From Nectonema munidae (Eukaryota; Nematomorpha; Nectonematoida; Nectonematidae): 64,000 bases of DNA. The translations under genes and the position numbers were made by a program. The stretch is taken from positions 924,674 to 988,673 of the forward strand of contig JAUIRK010000293.1 in assembly GCA_030549495.1 (NCBI GenBank). The letters are read 5' to 3'. The notes beneath the pieces were generated by a model. The model worked only from the letters and a program-made list of their open reading frames with translations, was not told the origin of the DNA and did no database searches. Of the stretch, positions 51,580 to 62,274 are shown piece by piece (within the stretch, counting starts at the first letter, position 1; every line of letters starts with the position of its first letter).

Positions 51580-52174
51580 GAGAGAAGAGAACTGAATCAG
51601 ATAGGAAGGCTTAACAAGAGAAGAGGGCTTGAATGAAAGAAGAGAGCTTGAGTGAATGGTTGAGTTTTAGCAGAGAAAGCGGAAGAAAAAAACAGAGGAG
51701 ACAGAAAGAGAAATAGAATCACTGTGACAGAAGATGAGAAAATCTAGTGGATCATCAACATGTGTTTGCCTAAAAATACTATAAAGAGGAGACACTGTGA
51801 TAAACATTGCTGACTTATTGTGTGCATATTGAAGCAATGGATTATTATTATATAGCTCTCACGCATCGTCTGTAAAATATGTTCGATAGGAATTTCAGAA
51901 AAGCTTGGCATGTGATGTTTGATTGATTCGAAAGTCTTCATTCTTCATACATAGATACATACCTGTCAACTTTAATTTTTTGGAATTTGGAGATTTTCCA
52001 AAAACCATTAAAAAAATCGGGAGATGAGGCTAATAAATCTGGAGAATAATAATTTTAACGAATATTTACTAGGAAACCTAAATGAATGTATTAGAAGTGA
52101 ACAGAGATGATAAATATGATTGTTAGATTTAAAAATATATATTATAAAAAAAAAGAAAAAAAACAAAACAACTT

Positions 52175-54140
52175 TTATTTTTTACAGTTGTAAGCTGAAG
52201 TTGCTTTTTTTGAAAGACTCAGCAGCTCTTCACCTGGCCTCCAATTATAACAATACGTTTTTTCTTCAGCATCTTTTGTTTTCATAGTTAAAATACTCGA
52301 CAATGTGCCGTCCAAATTTAAACAAGATCTATTAGTCTTATTTTTTCTTATGATGCTAAACAGTCTTTCTATGCTTGCATTACTATGCGGAAGAATAAGA
52401 ACTAAAGAAGCCATATAAGGAAGAATTTTAAATCTTTTTATTGAAGTTCCTTGAACTTTCATTTTTGCAATGTGGTGCCATAATGTATCAACTCTGTAGT
52501 GAAGTATTTTTTTATTATCACCTGAAACACAGCCATTTATTTCAGCGTCAACTAAAGCTTCATTTCCAATGTCTTTTAACGTCAAAGATCGGTAATCAAT
52601 AAACTCTTCAAACAATAAATCAGGATTGATACTTTGTAAGAAAGCTTGATTAGAAAACCTTTCAAGAAAAAACTCAATTTGAGACCATTCACTCTCATGT
52701 CTGTTAAAAACATCAACCCATACAGCGTTGGTTTCTACTTTATCTTTAAGTGGAAACTTATCTTGAATATATTTTATTGCTTCAATATAATAAACTTAAG
52801 CAGCTTGATAAAATTTATCATAATATTCCTGCTTTATTTTTTCAGAATTAAACAGGGTTTTTAACTTTGATTTTGTCAGTCCACCAAGATAAATTGTCTT
52901 TAAGTCCATATAAACAGATGAATCTGACAAATCAAGATCCATCAGTGAAATCATGTTTTTTAAAACAATCGGTTTTAAAAATCTAGAAGCAATTTTTCTT
53001 CCAAGATTTTCTATCGAAGACTTAACCAAATGAAGTGATGGATCTTCTCTTTGCAGAATTAAATTAAAATCAGTAAAAAAACGAATTGTTGATTGCATGA
53101 AAAATAAAGCTGGTTCAAGCAATGGATTTTGAAACCATGAATTGAGCCTTTTAAAACGCTCGTTGTTGAACGATTCGCTTAAAAAATAAGACTTTAAACT
53201 TGGGAAGTTTTTTAAAATTCTTTCAGTGCATTTTTCTAAGGAAAGCCATCTTACTGAGAGATGCTTTAAAATAGATCGATAATCTTGATTGCAAAACTCA
53301 AAGTACTCCATAAGTTTTCATTTTCGTTTTGTGCTTTTATCAAACCAAAAAAAGCAATCCACACAAAGATCTTCTAAGTTGAATCCAATGCATTTGCTGA
53401 AAGCATCATTAGCATGACATGCAGGAATGTGAGCCAAATGACATGGACAACCGCCTATAAAAATGCTCTCATTTTCTAAAAATCTTGAAGCGATTGAATT
53501 GTGTTGACCAATCATTATATTTGCGTTATCAACACTTAAACTCACACAATTTTGCCAAGGCATGCCATCAGATTGAAAAGCATTTTCAATTTGTTCAAAA
53601 ATTTTGAATGCCTTTCCTGCATCTTCCCCATTAGTTAAGCACATTTGGTAAAAATAATTTGATATTGTTTTTGATTAAGCAAAATCAAATATTTTTATCA
53701 TAACTGGGTTCATTTTATGAACACCAGTATCATTTGAGCCATCGTTTGCAACACTAAACGGATTTTTTCTACAAAAACTAACAACTTCATTGTGATAATA
53801 AGGTTGAAAAGCATTGTTTATTATAGAAAACGTTTTTGTTTTTGAACAGGCATAAGCAGAAGCAATTTTACTGTCAGGAAAAATGTTTTTAAAAAGACGA
53901 CTAAGATGATCAGAAGTAGCTAAAGGTAAATTATGCTGAACAAGGAAATTCATTACCATAATTTCTGATGTCAAAACCTTTTTTTAAATGCAGAATCCGT
54001 GTCTACAATTAGAGATGAAACACTTTCTGTGATTTCCATGAAGATTCAGCTTCTATGTGTACTTTTTTGCTGCAGTGGTCTTTCACATCTTTGAGACCTT
54101 GATGTGCGCAACTTAGCTGTTTTACACATGGAAGGTCATT
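52175..54140 (-). pseudogene. hAT transposase, nearly whole frame with a few stops
   Basis: On the minus strand a single frame runs from 53974 to 52175 (about 600 codons), interrupted only by three stop codons, near 53660, 53315 and 52794. A frameshift near 53980-54010 separates it from an N-terminal stretch reading LPCVKQLSCAHQGLKDVKDH and CSKKVHIE, which looks like the end of a BED-type zinc finger; the CxxC half of that finger is absent before the element end. Recognisable blocks are HNLPLATSDHLSRLFKNIF, VSLSVDNANIMIGQHNS, GCPCHLAHIPACHA (near 53430), LSVRWLSLEKCTERIL (near 53250) and, at the C-terminus, MASLVLILPHSNASIERLFS, the hAT dimerisation region. DNA-end binding and cut-and-paste transposition would be its function. 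Few lesions imply fairly recent inactivation. Confidence 0.88.
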
Positions 54141-54234
54141 TTCGCCCCCCCCCCTCGCCCCCTGGATGTGCGCCCCTGGTGCATACATACACGTGGACAT
54201 ACGCGCACTCAAATATAAACACATTTATATACTG

Positions 54235-54372
54235 TACTGGCCTACTACTTTTTTTTTGTGGCCCATAAATGTTACGTTTAATCATTAAAAATTAAAAATT
54301 TCACACGGCTTAGCAAAAAAAATGTTAGACCCCATTTTAGCCATGTGGTCCGAAGTTAGAAAACTCTGCTCT
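54235..54372. repeat. Possible hAT-like MITE or element end
   Basis: The sequence ends with the complement of CAGAGTTTTCTAACTTCGGA, a common hAT MITE end, with GTGGTCCGAAG inside. GTGGCCCATAAATG lies near the left. A similar start, CAGGGTTTCACAAAGC with TTGGCCCACATTAG, occurs at 48234 just outside the large hAT, so the two may be the two ends of one older element split by the large hAT. The flanks do not form a convincing duplication. Confidence 0.35.
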
Positions 54373-54379
54373 AGAACAG

Positions 54380-55690
54380 TCATTCTTGAAGTTGCGATAG
54401 CGTTTTTAAGAAGGCATTTTGGTAAGCTTAAGCGCGCTGTAAAGATTTAAAAAACTAGCATAAAATATTCTCTGGATAGAAACAAAAAAACATTTAATAT
54501 AACTTATTTGATAGTTTTTAAAATTCCAAATTTGTTTCTTTTAATATTTAACGCAATTTTTAAATAATTTCTTATGAATTAAATTCTCTAAGAAAAATAG
54601 AAAATTCGTTGAATAAAAATTTGAAAAGATTCAATTGAAGGTTGAAAAAAGGATTGACATTGAAGACAATTAACGATTAATACTCAACCAATAAAATAGT
54701 TAGTAAAAAATAAACAATGCATACTATTGGAAAATTGTTGTATCCATTTGTCGTACGATCTATATTGAACTACCAAACTCAACAAGCGAAAAACATTACA
54801 AGCTAAATTTTAGGATTGTAATCAACATTTCAAAAGATGTTGATCTAGAAAGGTAAAATCAATGCAAACACCATATGAGCGTAAATAAAAGAACTTATCT
54901 AAAAGAAAGGGTATTTCAAAGAGATCGTATTCGTATATAAGAGATTGATTTATACAAATATAAATAAGGATGCCATGAAACGCTTTCTTTATTTTATAAA
55001 ATTAAATATTTTCATTCATTTTTGCATAAAAATTAATTAAAATTGCTTACCACTTTGCTCCCCCAAAAAAACTAATTTATATTTATGCAATGTGCTATAA
55101 GTTTCATTCATTATTAGGCTTGATTGAAAGTTATACACACGTAAAAACAAAAAAAACAAAATATAAAAATATCGGCATTTTTAAAAAATTTACAAAATTG
55201 TACTATATTATATATAAAAAATTTCTATAAAAATTTTATTTTTTTTTAGTTATCTGTATCGCATTCAAGGGAAGAATAATGTTCTAAAGATGGACAAATG
55301 GTAAGGATAGTCAGGATCCCAAATCGAACTAGCACCAACATGATCAACCCAACGCTCCCCCTACAAAGCCATGTGCTGACATTCTGGAATTAAATTGCAA
55401 AATTTATACAAATACAAAATTAACTAGAAGATGATTCCTTATTCTTATCGAGGCCCTAAATTTTAAGGAATTTTAAGTATGCGAAACCACCGAAAATTTT
55501 TAATTACGAGTTCCACTGTGTATACATTAAAAAGATCTTATTTTATAAGATGTAATAGGACCTTTTTTACCATTAATAGTCGAGAGGCCTCTACTCCTCG
55601 ACTCGTCACCCTGTACTAAAATAAATTGGCCCAGAGCTAAAAATATTATTCTATATAGTATAAATTAGGAAAAAAATATTTATTATTTTT
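54380..55690. other. AT-rich region with a tRNA-like relic
   Basis: Nothing coding is seen. At 55310-55385, on the minus strand, TGGCTTTGTAGG and CTAGTTCGATTTG stand at A-box and B-box spacing, suggesting a SINE relic. Near 55568-55615 GTCGAGAGGCCTCTACTCCT plus CGAC forms a short palindrome-like stretch that resembles the one at 46960. Confidence 0.35.
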
Positions 55691-55695
55691 ATATA

Positions 55696-56147
55696 CAGTC
55701 AACCCTCATTAATCCAAATAGAATATTTAAGAAAAATTTGTTTACGGTCAAATTTTATGGATTTGATATAATATTGCACTCTTAATGAAATATTGCCAAT
55801 AAAACTCGAAAAAAGTCAAAAGCTTAATTATTTTTTTTAATGTTCATCACTGCATTCAAAGGTGAAGGCAAGGGTGTAGCCAGAAGGGGGCAAGGGAGCA
55901 GTGCCCCCCCCCCCCCAAATACCTTTTCTGCCCCCCCCCCCCCAAATACCAAATATTTTTACTACTTAATTAAAGTTCTTATTTTATTTCCAATATGCTT
56001 GCCCCCCTAAATTCCTTGCATGCCCCCCCCCCCTCCTCCAACTTACATTTTTTGGCTACGCCACTGGGTAAAGGGAGAAGGAAAAATTTAAAGAAAAAAA
56101 TTATTTATATGGATAATAAAAGATTCGATTAATGAAGTTAGGATTAA
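55696..56147. mobile_element. Pogo/Tigger-like relic interrupted by a hAT MITE
   Basis: The left end TACAGTCAACCCTCATTAAT plus CCAAAT is partly mirrored by the complement of the right end, CCTAACTTCATTAATCGAAT. The CAGTCAACCCTCATTAATCC form is a pogo/Tigger-like end. About 200 bases of its 450 are the hAT MITE at 55869. The right boundary is uncertain. Confidence 0.5.
55869..56066. mobile_element. hAT-type MITE with C-runs
   Basis: The element runs from CAAGGGTGTAGCCAG to TTGGCTACGCCACTG, flanked by GGTGAAGG and GGTAAAGG (7 of 8 match). The complement of the right end, CAGTGGCGTAGCCA, is a widespread hAT end. It contains several runs of 9-14 C. It is inserted in the pogo-like relic around it. 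Confidence 0.85.
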
Positions 56148-56149
56148 CA

Positions 56150-57860
56150 AGTTTTCATTCTATATTAATTATTATTAAAAAACAAAATTTTTTCCAAGAA
56201 ATTTACCTATGCCTATTTCAATTGGCTAAGTATTTGATTCAAAAAATAAAAAGAAAAACAAGAATTTTTAAGATTTTTTTAATTTTCTGGCACAATAATC
56301 TTCTCTCCTGCCTCTGGTGTAGCAACAACGGACCATGTGGTGCAGTGACCCATCTTATACCCGCTTGGTGACCCTTCCTTTTCAAATTTAAAAGTTATAT
56401 TAATCTATCTACATTGATGAAGCATTGAAAATTTTTTCAACAAAAATACCACAGTCTTTAACTTTTTTAATAAACATTATTTTGACTTTTAAATTTCTGA
56501 GAAATTACAATTTTTATTTTTTTGAAAAAATGTGCCTCTTTGTATCACCCCATTTGGTTCTCTTTCTTTTTAACAAAGGGAAAAATTGGGAACCAACAAC
56601 GTATTAGAGAGCCGTATCAAAACAAAAAAAAATCTTTTCTTTTTGAAAAAAATGTTATTAAATTAGCCTTGTTATAAATCATACAAATTGACACATTATT
56701 CCAACAATTTAAAATGAATCATTTTTTTACTATCATTTGGAAAAAAATTGTCCCCGTATTTTACCAGCTTTGTAAAAATACAACAACAGTTCTAAAGGTG
56801 CTTTTCAGAAAATCGGAAAAAAATGAGGATATAAAATAACAAGAGTACTTAGGAAACAACAATGGTTTTGACTAATATGACATGTTAAGCCTTAAGACTA
56901 TTGCTGAAATTATCGCTTCAAATTTCGTGACTTTTGCTAAAATCGCTAACTACATACATGTTCGTGGTAGTTTAATAATCTTCTGATGTCAAAAACTGTC
57001 AATCAAAAATTAAAACAAAAATTTGGACTTCTGTAGTTAACCTTATAACGTATGGTCTATATTATATACTACCATGAAAATTTATAATTATATACAGTTT
57101 TGAACGCATAACACTATATTTAATTTTTTCAATAATCATGGCTATTTTTTAGAAAATGGCAATCAAAATTTTGATTGATCAGAAATATATCTAATAAAAT
57201 ATTCCTTCAAATTTTACTTAAAATATATGTTTTATACGTGTAAATTAAATTTGCCGTTTTCTTCTAAAAACTATTTCCTAAAATATTCTCTCTTTTACAT
57301 GAAATATATGTTTTTATAATAAATCAACCATGCTATTTTTATTTCAAAAATCAGTTTTTGCATTTAGAGATTTTAAAATACCTTTTAGTAATCAATCAAA
57401 TTTGTGGTTTACGTGTGAAAACTATCTCCACAAATATTCTTTAATTTTAGATAAAATATTTTGTTTTTATAACAAATCAACCATGCTAGTTACATTTCTT
57501 GGTTCAGTTTTTGCTTAAAATATTATCTCAAATTTTATATGGAATATATATTTTTATATCAAATTAGCCATTCTAGTTTCATTGAATTATAGTAATTGAA
57601 TTAGTAATGTATGCCTAAAAATCAGGTTTGTAAAAAATTTTCAAAAATTCGTTGTATATTAGTTATATAGTTAAAATATTTTTTTTTTGTATATTTTGGC
57701 TTATAATACTTTCTTCAATCATCTTGAGTATGAAATATTTATTTAAAAAAAACAAAACGTATTATAAAATCTTCTGAAGTTTAGTATGAGAGAACGAAGC
57801 AACATGAAAACTAATTGAAAATAGAACGTGTGGTCAAAAGAAATAACTAAAAAAATATGC
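56150..57860. other. AT-rich region with diffuse internal repetition
   Basis: Between 57130 and 57600, phrases such as AAATCAACCATGCTA and AAAATATATGTTTTTATA recur three or four times at about 140-base spacing, an old degenerate tandem repeat. Related phrases occur near 34930-35090, inside the hAT at 34707. No gene is seen. The short frames here are chance. Confidence 0.4.
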
Positions 57861-57867
57861 ACCTTGA

Positions 57868-58200
57868 CTCAGTGCCCGCGCTAAACCTAAATTTCAAGGG
57901 GGCTGAAATGGGGCAAAGAAACACATTTCCAAAAAATTTATTTCCTATATTACTTTATATCCTATATTACTTTGCTGAAAAGCATGAAGTACTTCTGTAT
58001 AAAAACCTATAGAAATCTCATATTATACATACACATACACCAGCATTTATATAAGATTATTGTGTACAATTTTTGCTTATTTATATGTCTTTTAAAAAGT
58101 GCATGGGGCAAAACCAAAAATATTAGGGGGGGGGGGCAAAGATTAATACAGGGGGGGGGGGCACGTGCCACAAAATTATATAGGTAACGCGGGCACTGAG
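57868..58200. mobile_element. hAT-type MITE with G-runs
   Basis: Terminal inverted repeats CTCAGTGCCCGCG and CGCGGGCACTGAG are perfect over 13 bases. CCTTGA precedes the left end and CCTTGACT follows the right, so an 8-bp duplication CCTTGACT overlaps the first two bases of the element. Two G-runs (about 58127 and 58151) lie inside the right end. The 333-bp body is non-coding. Confidence 0.8.
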
Positions 58201-58209
58201 CCTTGACTA

Positions 58210-59880
58210 AAGATCTACAATGTTTTAATGAACTAGAAAGTTGTGTAATGATCTAATATTGGGTACTTCAAAAAAATTTTTGACCATAGTAGTTATTCTT
58301 TTAAAAATGGAAAATCCTTAAATTTATAGCTTATCATCTAGGATTACAATTATCATTTAACTAAAATGGTAGGAAATCTGAAAATTTAAAATAGGTCAGA
58401 TTTATCAAAAATGACACAGATGCCAATATGTGAACATTTAGTCCCTATCAAGATATTTTTTAATTTAAATTTAATTTGTTCATCTTTTTCCTTTTGTGTA
58501 AAAGAGAGAATCTTTTAGATACAGAAGGTGACAACTTTTTGTAATTGAACAATGAATAGAGCGAATCATTCATCAGAAAATACCTTTGAACTAAGATTGG
58601 TTGGCAAATATTCAGGGCTTATAATTACCTGATAATAAATTAACACTTATAAAAAAACCCTAAAATCATCAAGAAGATTCCTTAATCAGAATGTTTGAGA
58701 TGGAAAAAAAACAGTTCAAAATAAATACTTAAAAATATTGTTTCAAACACACATTGAAGAAAATACTCATTTTAAAGGAAATTTTATACTGATTACGAAA
58801 ATGTAAAAATATTTTAAATTAATTTTTTTTTAAATACTTTTTTAACCTATGAACTTGAAAAAATGACAAAAATTCCAACTTTGACCTCAAAAAAAAATTA
58901 AAAAATCAATCGATTCATTTCAAACAAATTACATATTCAGAATCAGCGTATCAAACTCTATCAGAATACGTTTTAAAATTTTTGAATTTTCCATTTTTCA
59001 GGCCCTTTCAAACGACAAAATTATGACTTCACATATATTCAACAAAAAAGCAAGTTTTATATATTTTTAGAATCCTCTTATCATTCTAAATAACAATATT
59101 AACTTTAATTTATCATAAATGTTTTAATTCAAAAAAATTTCATTTATATTTGTATATTTTGTATATACGTGTATAATGTACTTAATTTAACCAATCAAAA
59201 AATTCATCTGCATTAAAAAAAATTTTACATTCTCAATATATCCAATTCAATGGTTGACGAGTTTATTTATTCGGAATTCAGTAAACCATGAGCCTATCCG
59301 CCCCTAAGAATTCGTGCACCCATGATGGAGCATTTGTGAATAAAAAAATTAAAATAAAAATTAAGATAAATTTACTTTATTAAAATGAGGAAACATATTA
59401 AAAATGTGGTAAATTATTTTTTCTAGAATATATCAAGTGTGTAAAATGTTGAATTTAATTTGTTTAATTAAAAAAGTTCAAATGAAAATCTTTGATATTC
59501 ATTTCATAAAATTAATAGTAAGAATTTAAACGTACCATCATTTCACAAAATATTAAAGATAAATAAATTTTTATAAATAGAAAAATCAATATATAATAAA
59601 ATTATTATCAGAATCATAGTATATCTAAAATAAAAGAAACCATGTGAAATAAAGATAAGCAATCAAAGAAATTTTTACAGATTAAGCATTACGCCTGATA
59701 ACTATGAATAAATATAATTCAAAATACACATCCATAAAGATATGAAAAAAGAGAAAACATAGATAGATCCTACAATCAAATATATTTTTCATCGTATATT
59801 TAAGTTGTAAATTATTAATAGAATCAATATCTGATGTCGAGATATTTAAGTCTTGTCTTATCTCAAAATTCTATGATATA
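58210..59880. other. AT-rich region, nothing recognised
   Basis: This is homogeneous AT-rich sequence without coding signal. Some of the right part may be the decayed body of the LINE whose tail begins near 59890. Confidence 0.4.
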
Positions 59881-59889
59881 ATATATGAC

Positions 59890-60680
59890 ATGGTCATATA
59901 TTTTCCAATATCCAAATATGAATTTATTGATGTTCCTGACTTGAATAAAAAAATGAAGGAGGATTTTTCTTTTCTTGAGAACTGGTTCCTGAATAACTGT
60001 TTAAAATTGAATTATAATAAGACAAAATCAATGTTTTTTAGTAGGAAAAAGAATCGTGTGGGTCCCTCATTAGGTTTTGAAAATGTAACGAAATTCAACT
60101 ATTTAGGCTTAATTATCAACTGTGATTTAAATTGGAATGATCATGTTATATATATTGCTAATAAATTGAATGTTATTAATGGAATACTCTACAAGCATAA
60201 GTGTAAATTGGATAATGAGATAAAATTAAAGATTATAAAGCGTTGTTTCTTCCTCATCTTTATTATAGTGTTGAAAACTGTGGTTTTTGCAATGTTTCAC
60301 TTTTAGAGAAGATTCAAAAAAAGGCTATGAGACTTGTTTTTGACTTGCCTTTGTTAAGCCATACCAGAAATATTTTTCATCATCATTCATTACTTAAACT
60401 GAAGGATATTTATAAGCTAAAAGTGTCTATGAGTATGAAAATTTCAACCTAAGATATGAATGCAACTTGGTTTTACCTTTTTATAAACTTAAGTCATCCC
60501 AAACTGGTCTCAAATATAGGGTATGCAAATTTTGGTTTAGTTTCCAATGATTGCAATACTTCTTTATTTTTGTTTAAAAAAAAATTAAAAAGTTATTTGA
60601 TTTCTCTTTATGAAGACACATGTCAACATGTTGATAGTTATGTATGCAAGAAATTATCAAAATTGAACCTTGAATATTGA
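59890..60680 (+). pseudogene. Non-LTR retrotransposon, reverse transcriptase C-terminal part
   Basis: The plus strand reads MKEDFSFLENWFLNNCLKLN, then YNKTKSMFFSRKKN, then VTKFNYLGLIINCDLNWNDH and NKLNVINGILYKHK. This is the region after the YADD catalytic motif in Jockey/CR1-like LINEs (LN..W...N.L.LN..KT..M.F ... YLG..ID..L.W..HI). After a frameshift near 60250-60290 the tail continues PHLYYSVENCG, then LEKIQKKAMRLVFDL and LSHTRNIFHHHSLLKLKDIY. A final open piece runs to 60680. The fingers and palm domains upstream are not visible, so the copy is 5'-truncated. Confidence 0.75.
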
Positions 60681-60984
60681 ACACGGCTTAATTGTACATT
60701 TTCATCTTCGTCCAATTGATTTACCAACACACTGAAGAACTTTTTTGGTCTTGCGTTATAATTTTTTATTTCTGTTCTCTGAGGTGAATCATCACAGCGG
60801 CTATTACCTTTTGATCATCTCCAAACAAATATATGAATAATTTTATTTTCGTCTGTTTATTTATTGTTTATTCAACAATTTGATATTCAAAATATGTTTT
60901 ATTTTTCTGAATTTATTGATTTGTTTGAAATAATTCTTTCTTTCTCAAAATTCGAGACAAAATTGAACTTTGTTTTGCAAACTA

Positions 60985-61400
60985 CTTGGACCCTTTTCTT
61001 AAGGGTGTTCATTTACAAAAACTTGAAAAATATGATGAAATAAAAAACACTTTGAAAAAACAAATAAATAAAATGTCAAGTTATTCTGAAAGTATCATGC
61101 CCTCAACCAGTGTATCTCCGACACAACAACTGAAAAACATATATAGAAACAAGAGTGATGAAAATGATGAAATCATGATATATTAAAATATGACGGACTC
61201 TGGAAAAGTTGAAATGGTGGATAAGTATGGACGCGAGCTTATCTGAATTATCACGATTAACCAGAAAATATATGTGTGGCCCCGCATCAAGTACAGAGAG
61301 TGAAAAAGTGTTCAGTGTTGGTGGGCATGTTATGAATGAAAGAAGATTAAACTTGGACTCTGATAATTTAGAGTCAATAATTTTATGTAATTTCAAGTCT
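60985..61400 (+). pseudogene. Second hAT transposase, C-terminal remnant
   Basis: The plus strand gives LDPFLKGVHLQKLEKYDEIK in one frame and, after a stop and shift, LSELSRLTRKYMCGPASSTE, SEKVFSVGGHVMNERR and LNLDSDNLESIILCNFK. The second part is the hAT C-terminal dimerisation domain (A.S..SER.FS..G....R..L....V....), and the first is the LDP.FK block that precedes it in Ac/ZBED1-like transposases. The N-terminal two thirds are missing. It is not the same family as the transposase at 52175 (PASSTESEKVFS against HSNASIERLFS). Confidence 0.8.
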
Positions 61401-61409
61401 CCTCTCGAG

Positions 61410-61980
61410 TCTCAATCGAGACTCTATTTCTCTGTCTCGCACATGCTTAATATACAAAAATACATATACACATACAAACATAAATATGTACACATACAAA
61501 CATATAAAAACTTTGAATTTCGAAGTCACACGCTCTACCCAAACTACTCACGCCCCATAAGGGTTAATAAGGTATAAAAGATTTCATTAGATTTATATAA
61601 ATTTATTTTTAATATAAATAAACACATCTATCTACTTTTGATTAAGATTTTTTTAGATTTTATATAGTAAAAGATAAATTATCCTCGTTTTATTTTATAT
61701 TGTCCACTAATTTTGATATCTAATTGCTAATTCGTTATTTTAAATTAATTTAAAACAGGTTTTCAAGATTTTATATTGTAATACACTTTTTTATATTCTT
61801 TTCTTTAATTTTTAATGATAATCTATATGTTAATTCCTTTTTTATGTAGTAAATTATGAAATCTTTGCGTGTACCATTGCTCTTTACGTCTACTAATGAT
61901 CCTTCTGGGGGATATCAATGATTATTAGGGGTACCAATGATCTTTACAGTGGTAACAATTTATGGGAGGTACCCATTATA
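61410..61980. other. AT-rich region with short tandem phrases
   Basis: Near 61435-61505 ACATACA-type units repeat. From 61870 to 61980 the phrase TACCAATGATC(T)TT recurs three times. No gene is seen. Confidence 0.4.
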
Positions 61981-61984
61981 TTTT

Positions 61985-62270
61985 CCGTACAATTAATTTT
62001 TGAATAAACAACAGGCAGGCACAAACGAGGAGCACTCAAACACAGACAGGCACAAATGGAGCAATTAAACACTTGAAGGCACAAACAGGCAGTAATTAAA
62101 AAGGTTCCGTCATAAATAGGGAGCACTTTAACACAAACAAGCACCAACAGGGGGCATTCAAACACAGGCAGACAAACAGATAGCACTCTAACACAGGGAT
62201 CACTCAAACACAGGCAAGAACAAGCACAAAGAAGGAGCACTCAAAACAAAGGCGGACACAAACATGGAGG
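61985..62270 (+). repeat. Degenerate minisatellite, about 30-bp unit
   Basis: Eight to nine loose copies of CAGGCACAAACAAGGAGCAC plus TCAAACA follow one another. The spacing varies from about 28 to 35 bases. A cysteine-rich open frame on the minus strand is merely its translation. Confidence 0.75.
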
Positions 62271-62274
62271 AATT

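Larger units (their letters stand above)
48427..54178 (-). mobile_element. 5.75-kb hAT transposon hosting nested insertions
   Basis: The left end CAGGGGCGCACATCC is exactly mirrored by GGATGTGCGCCCCTG at the right, and both sides carry the perfect 8-bp duplication GTGCATAC (48419-48426 and 54179-54186). Just inside both ends lies a G-rich stretch running into GGGCGAAA. The transposase is on the minus strand at the right (52175-54140). The left 3.7 kb holds no transposase. It contains two MITEs with tandem-repeat arms (48540-49520 and 50552-50882), a SINE (50165-50325) and a hAT MITE (51366-51579), each with its own boundaries. Removing these leaves about 4.1 kb. It lies upstream of the visible Rab6 exons. 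Confidence 0.92.

Noticed and set aside
48234-54372. A still larger hAT element enclosing the 48427-54178 element
   Set aside because: The putative ends CAGGGTTTCAC and CAGAGTTTTCT are only partly alike, and the flanks CTCAATAG and CTCTAGAA agree at 5 of 8 positions, too weak to call.
61944-62240. Cysteine- and leucine-rich open frame on the minus strand
   Set aside because: It is a translation of the degenerate 30-bp minisatellite; no start context or signal beyond the repetition.
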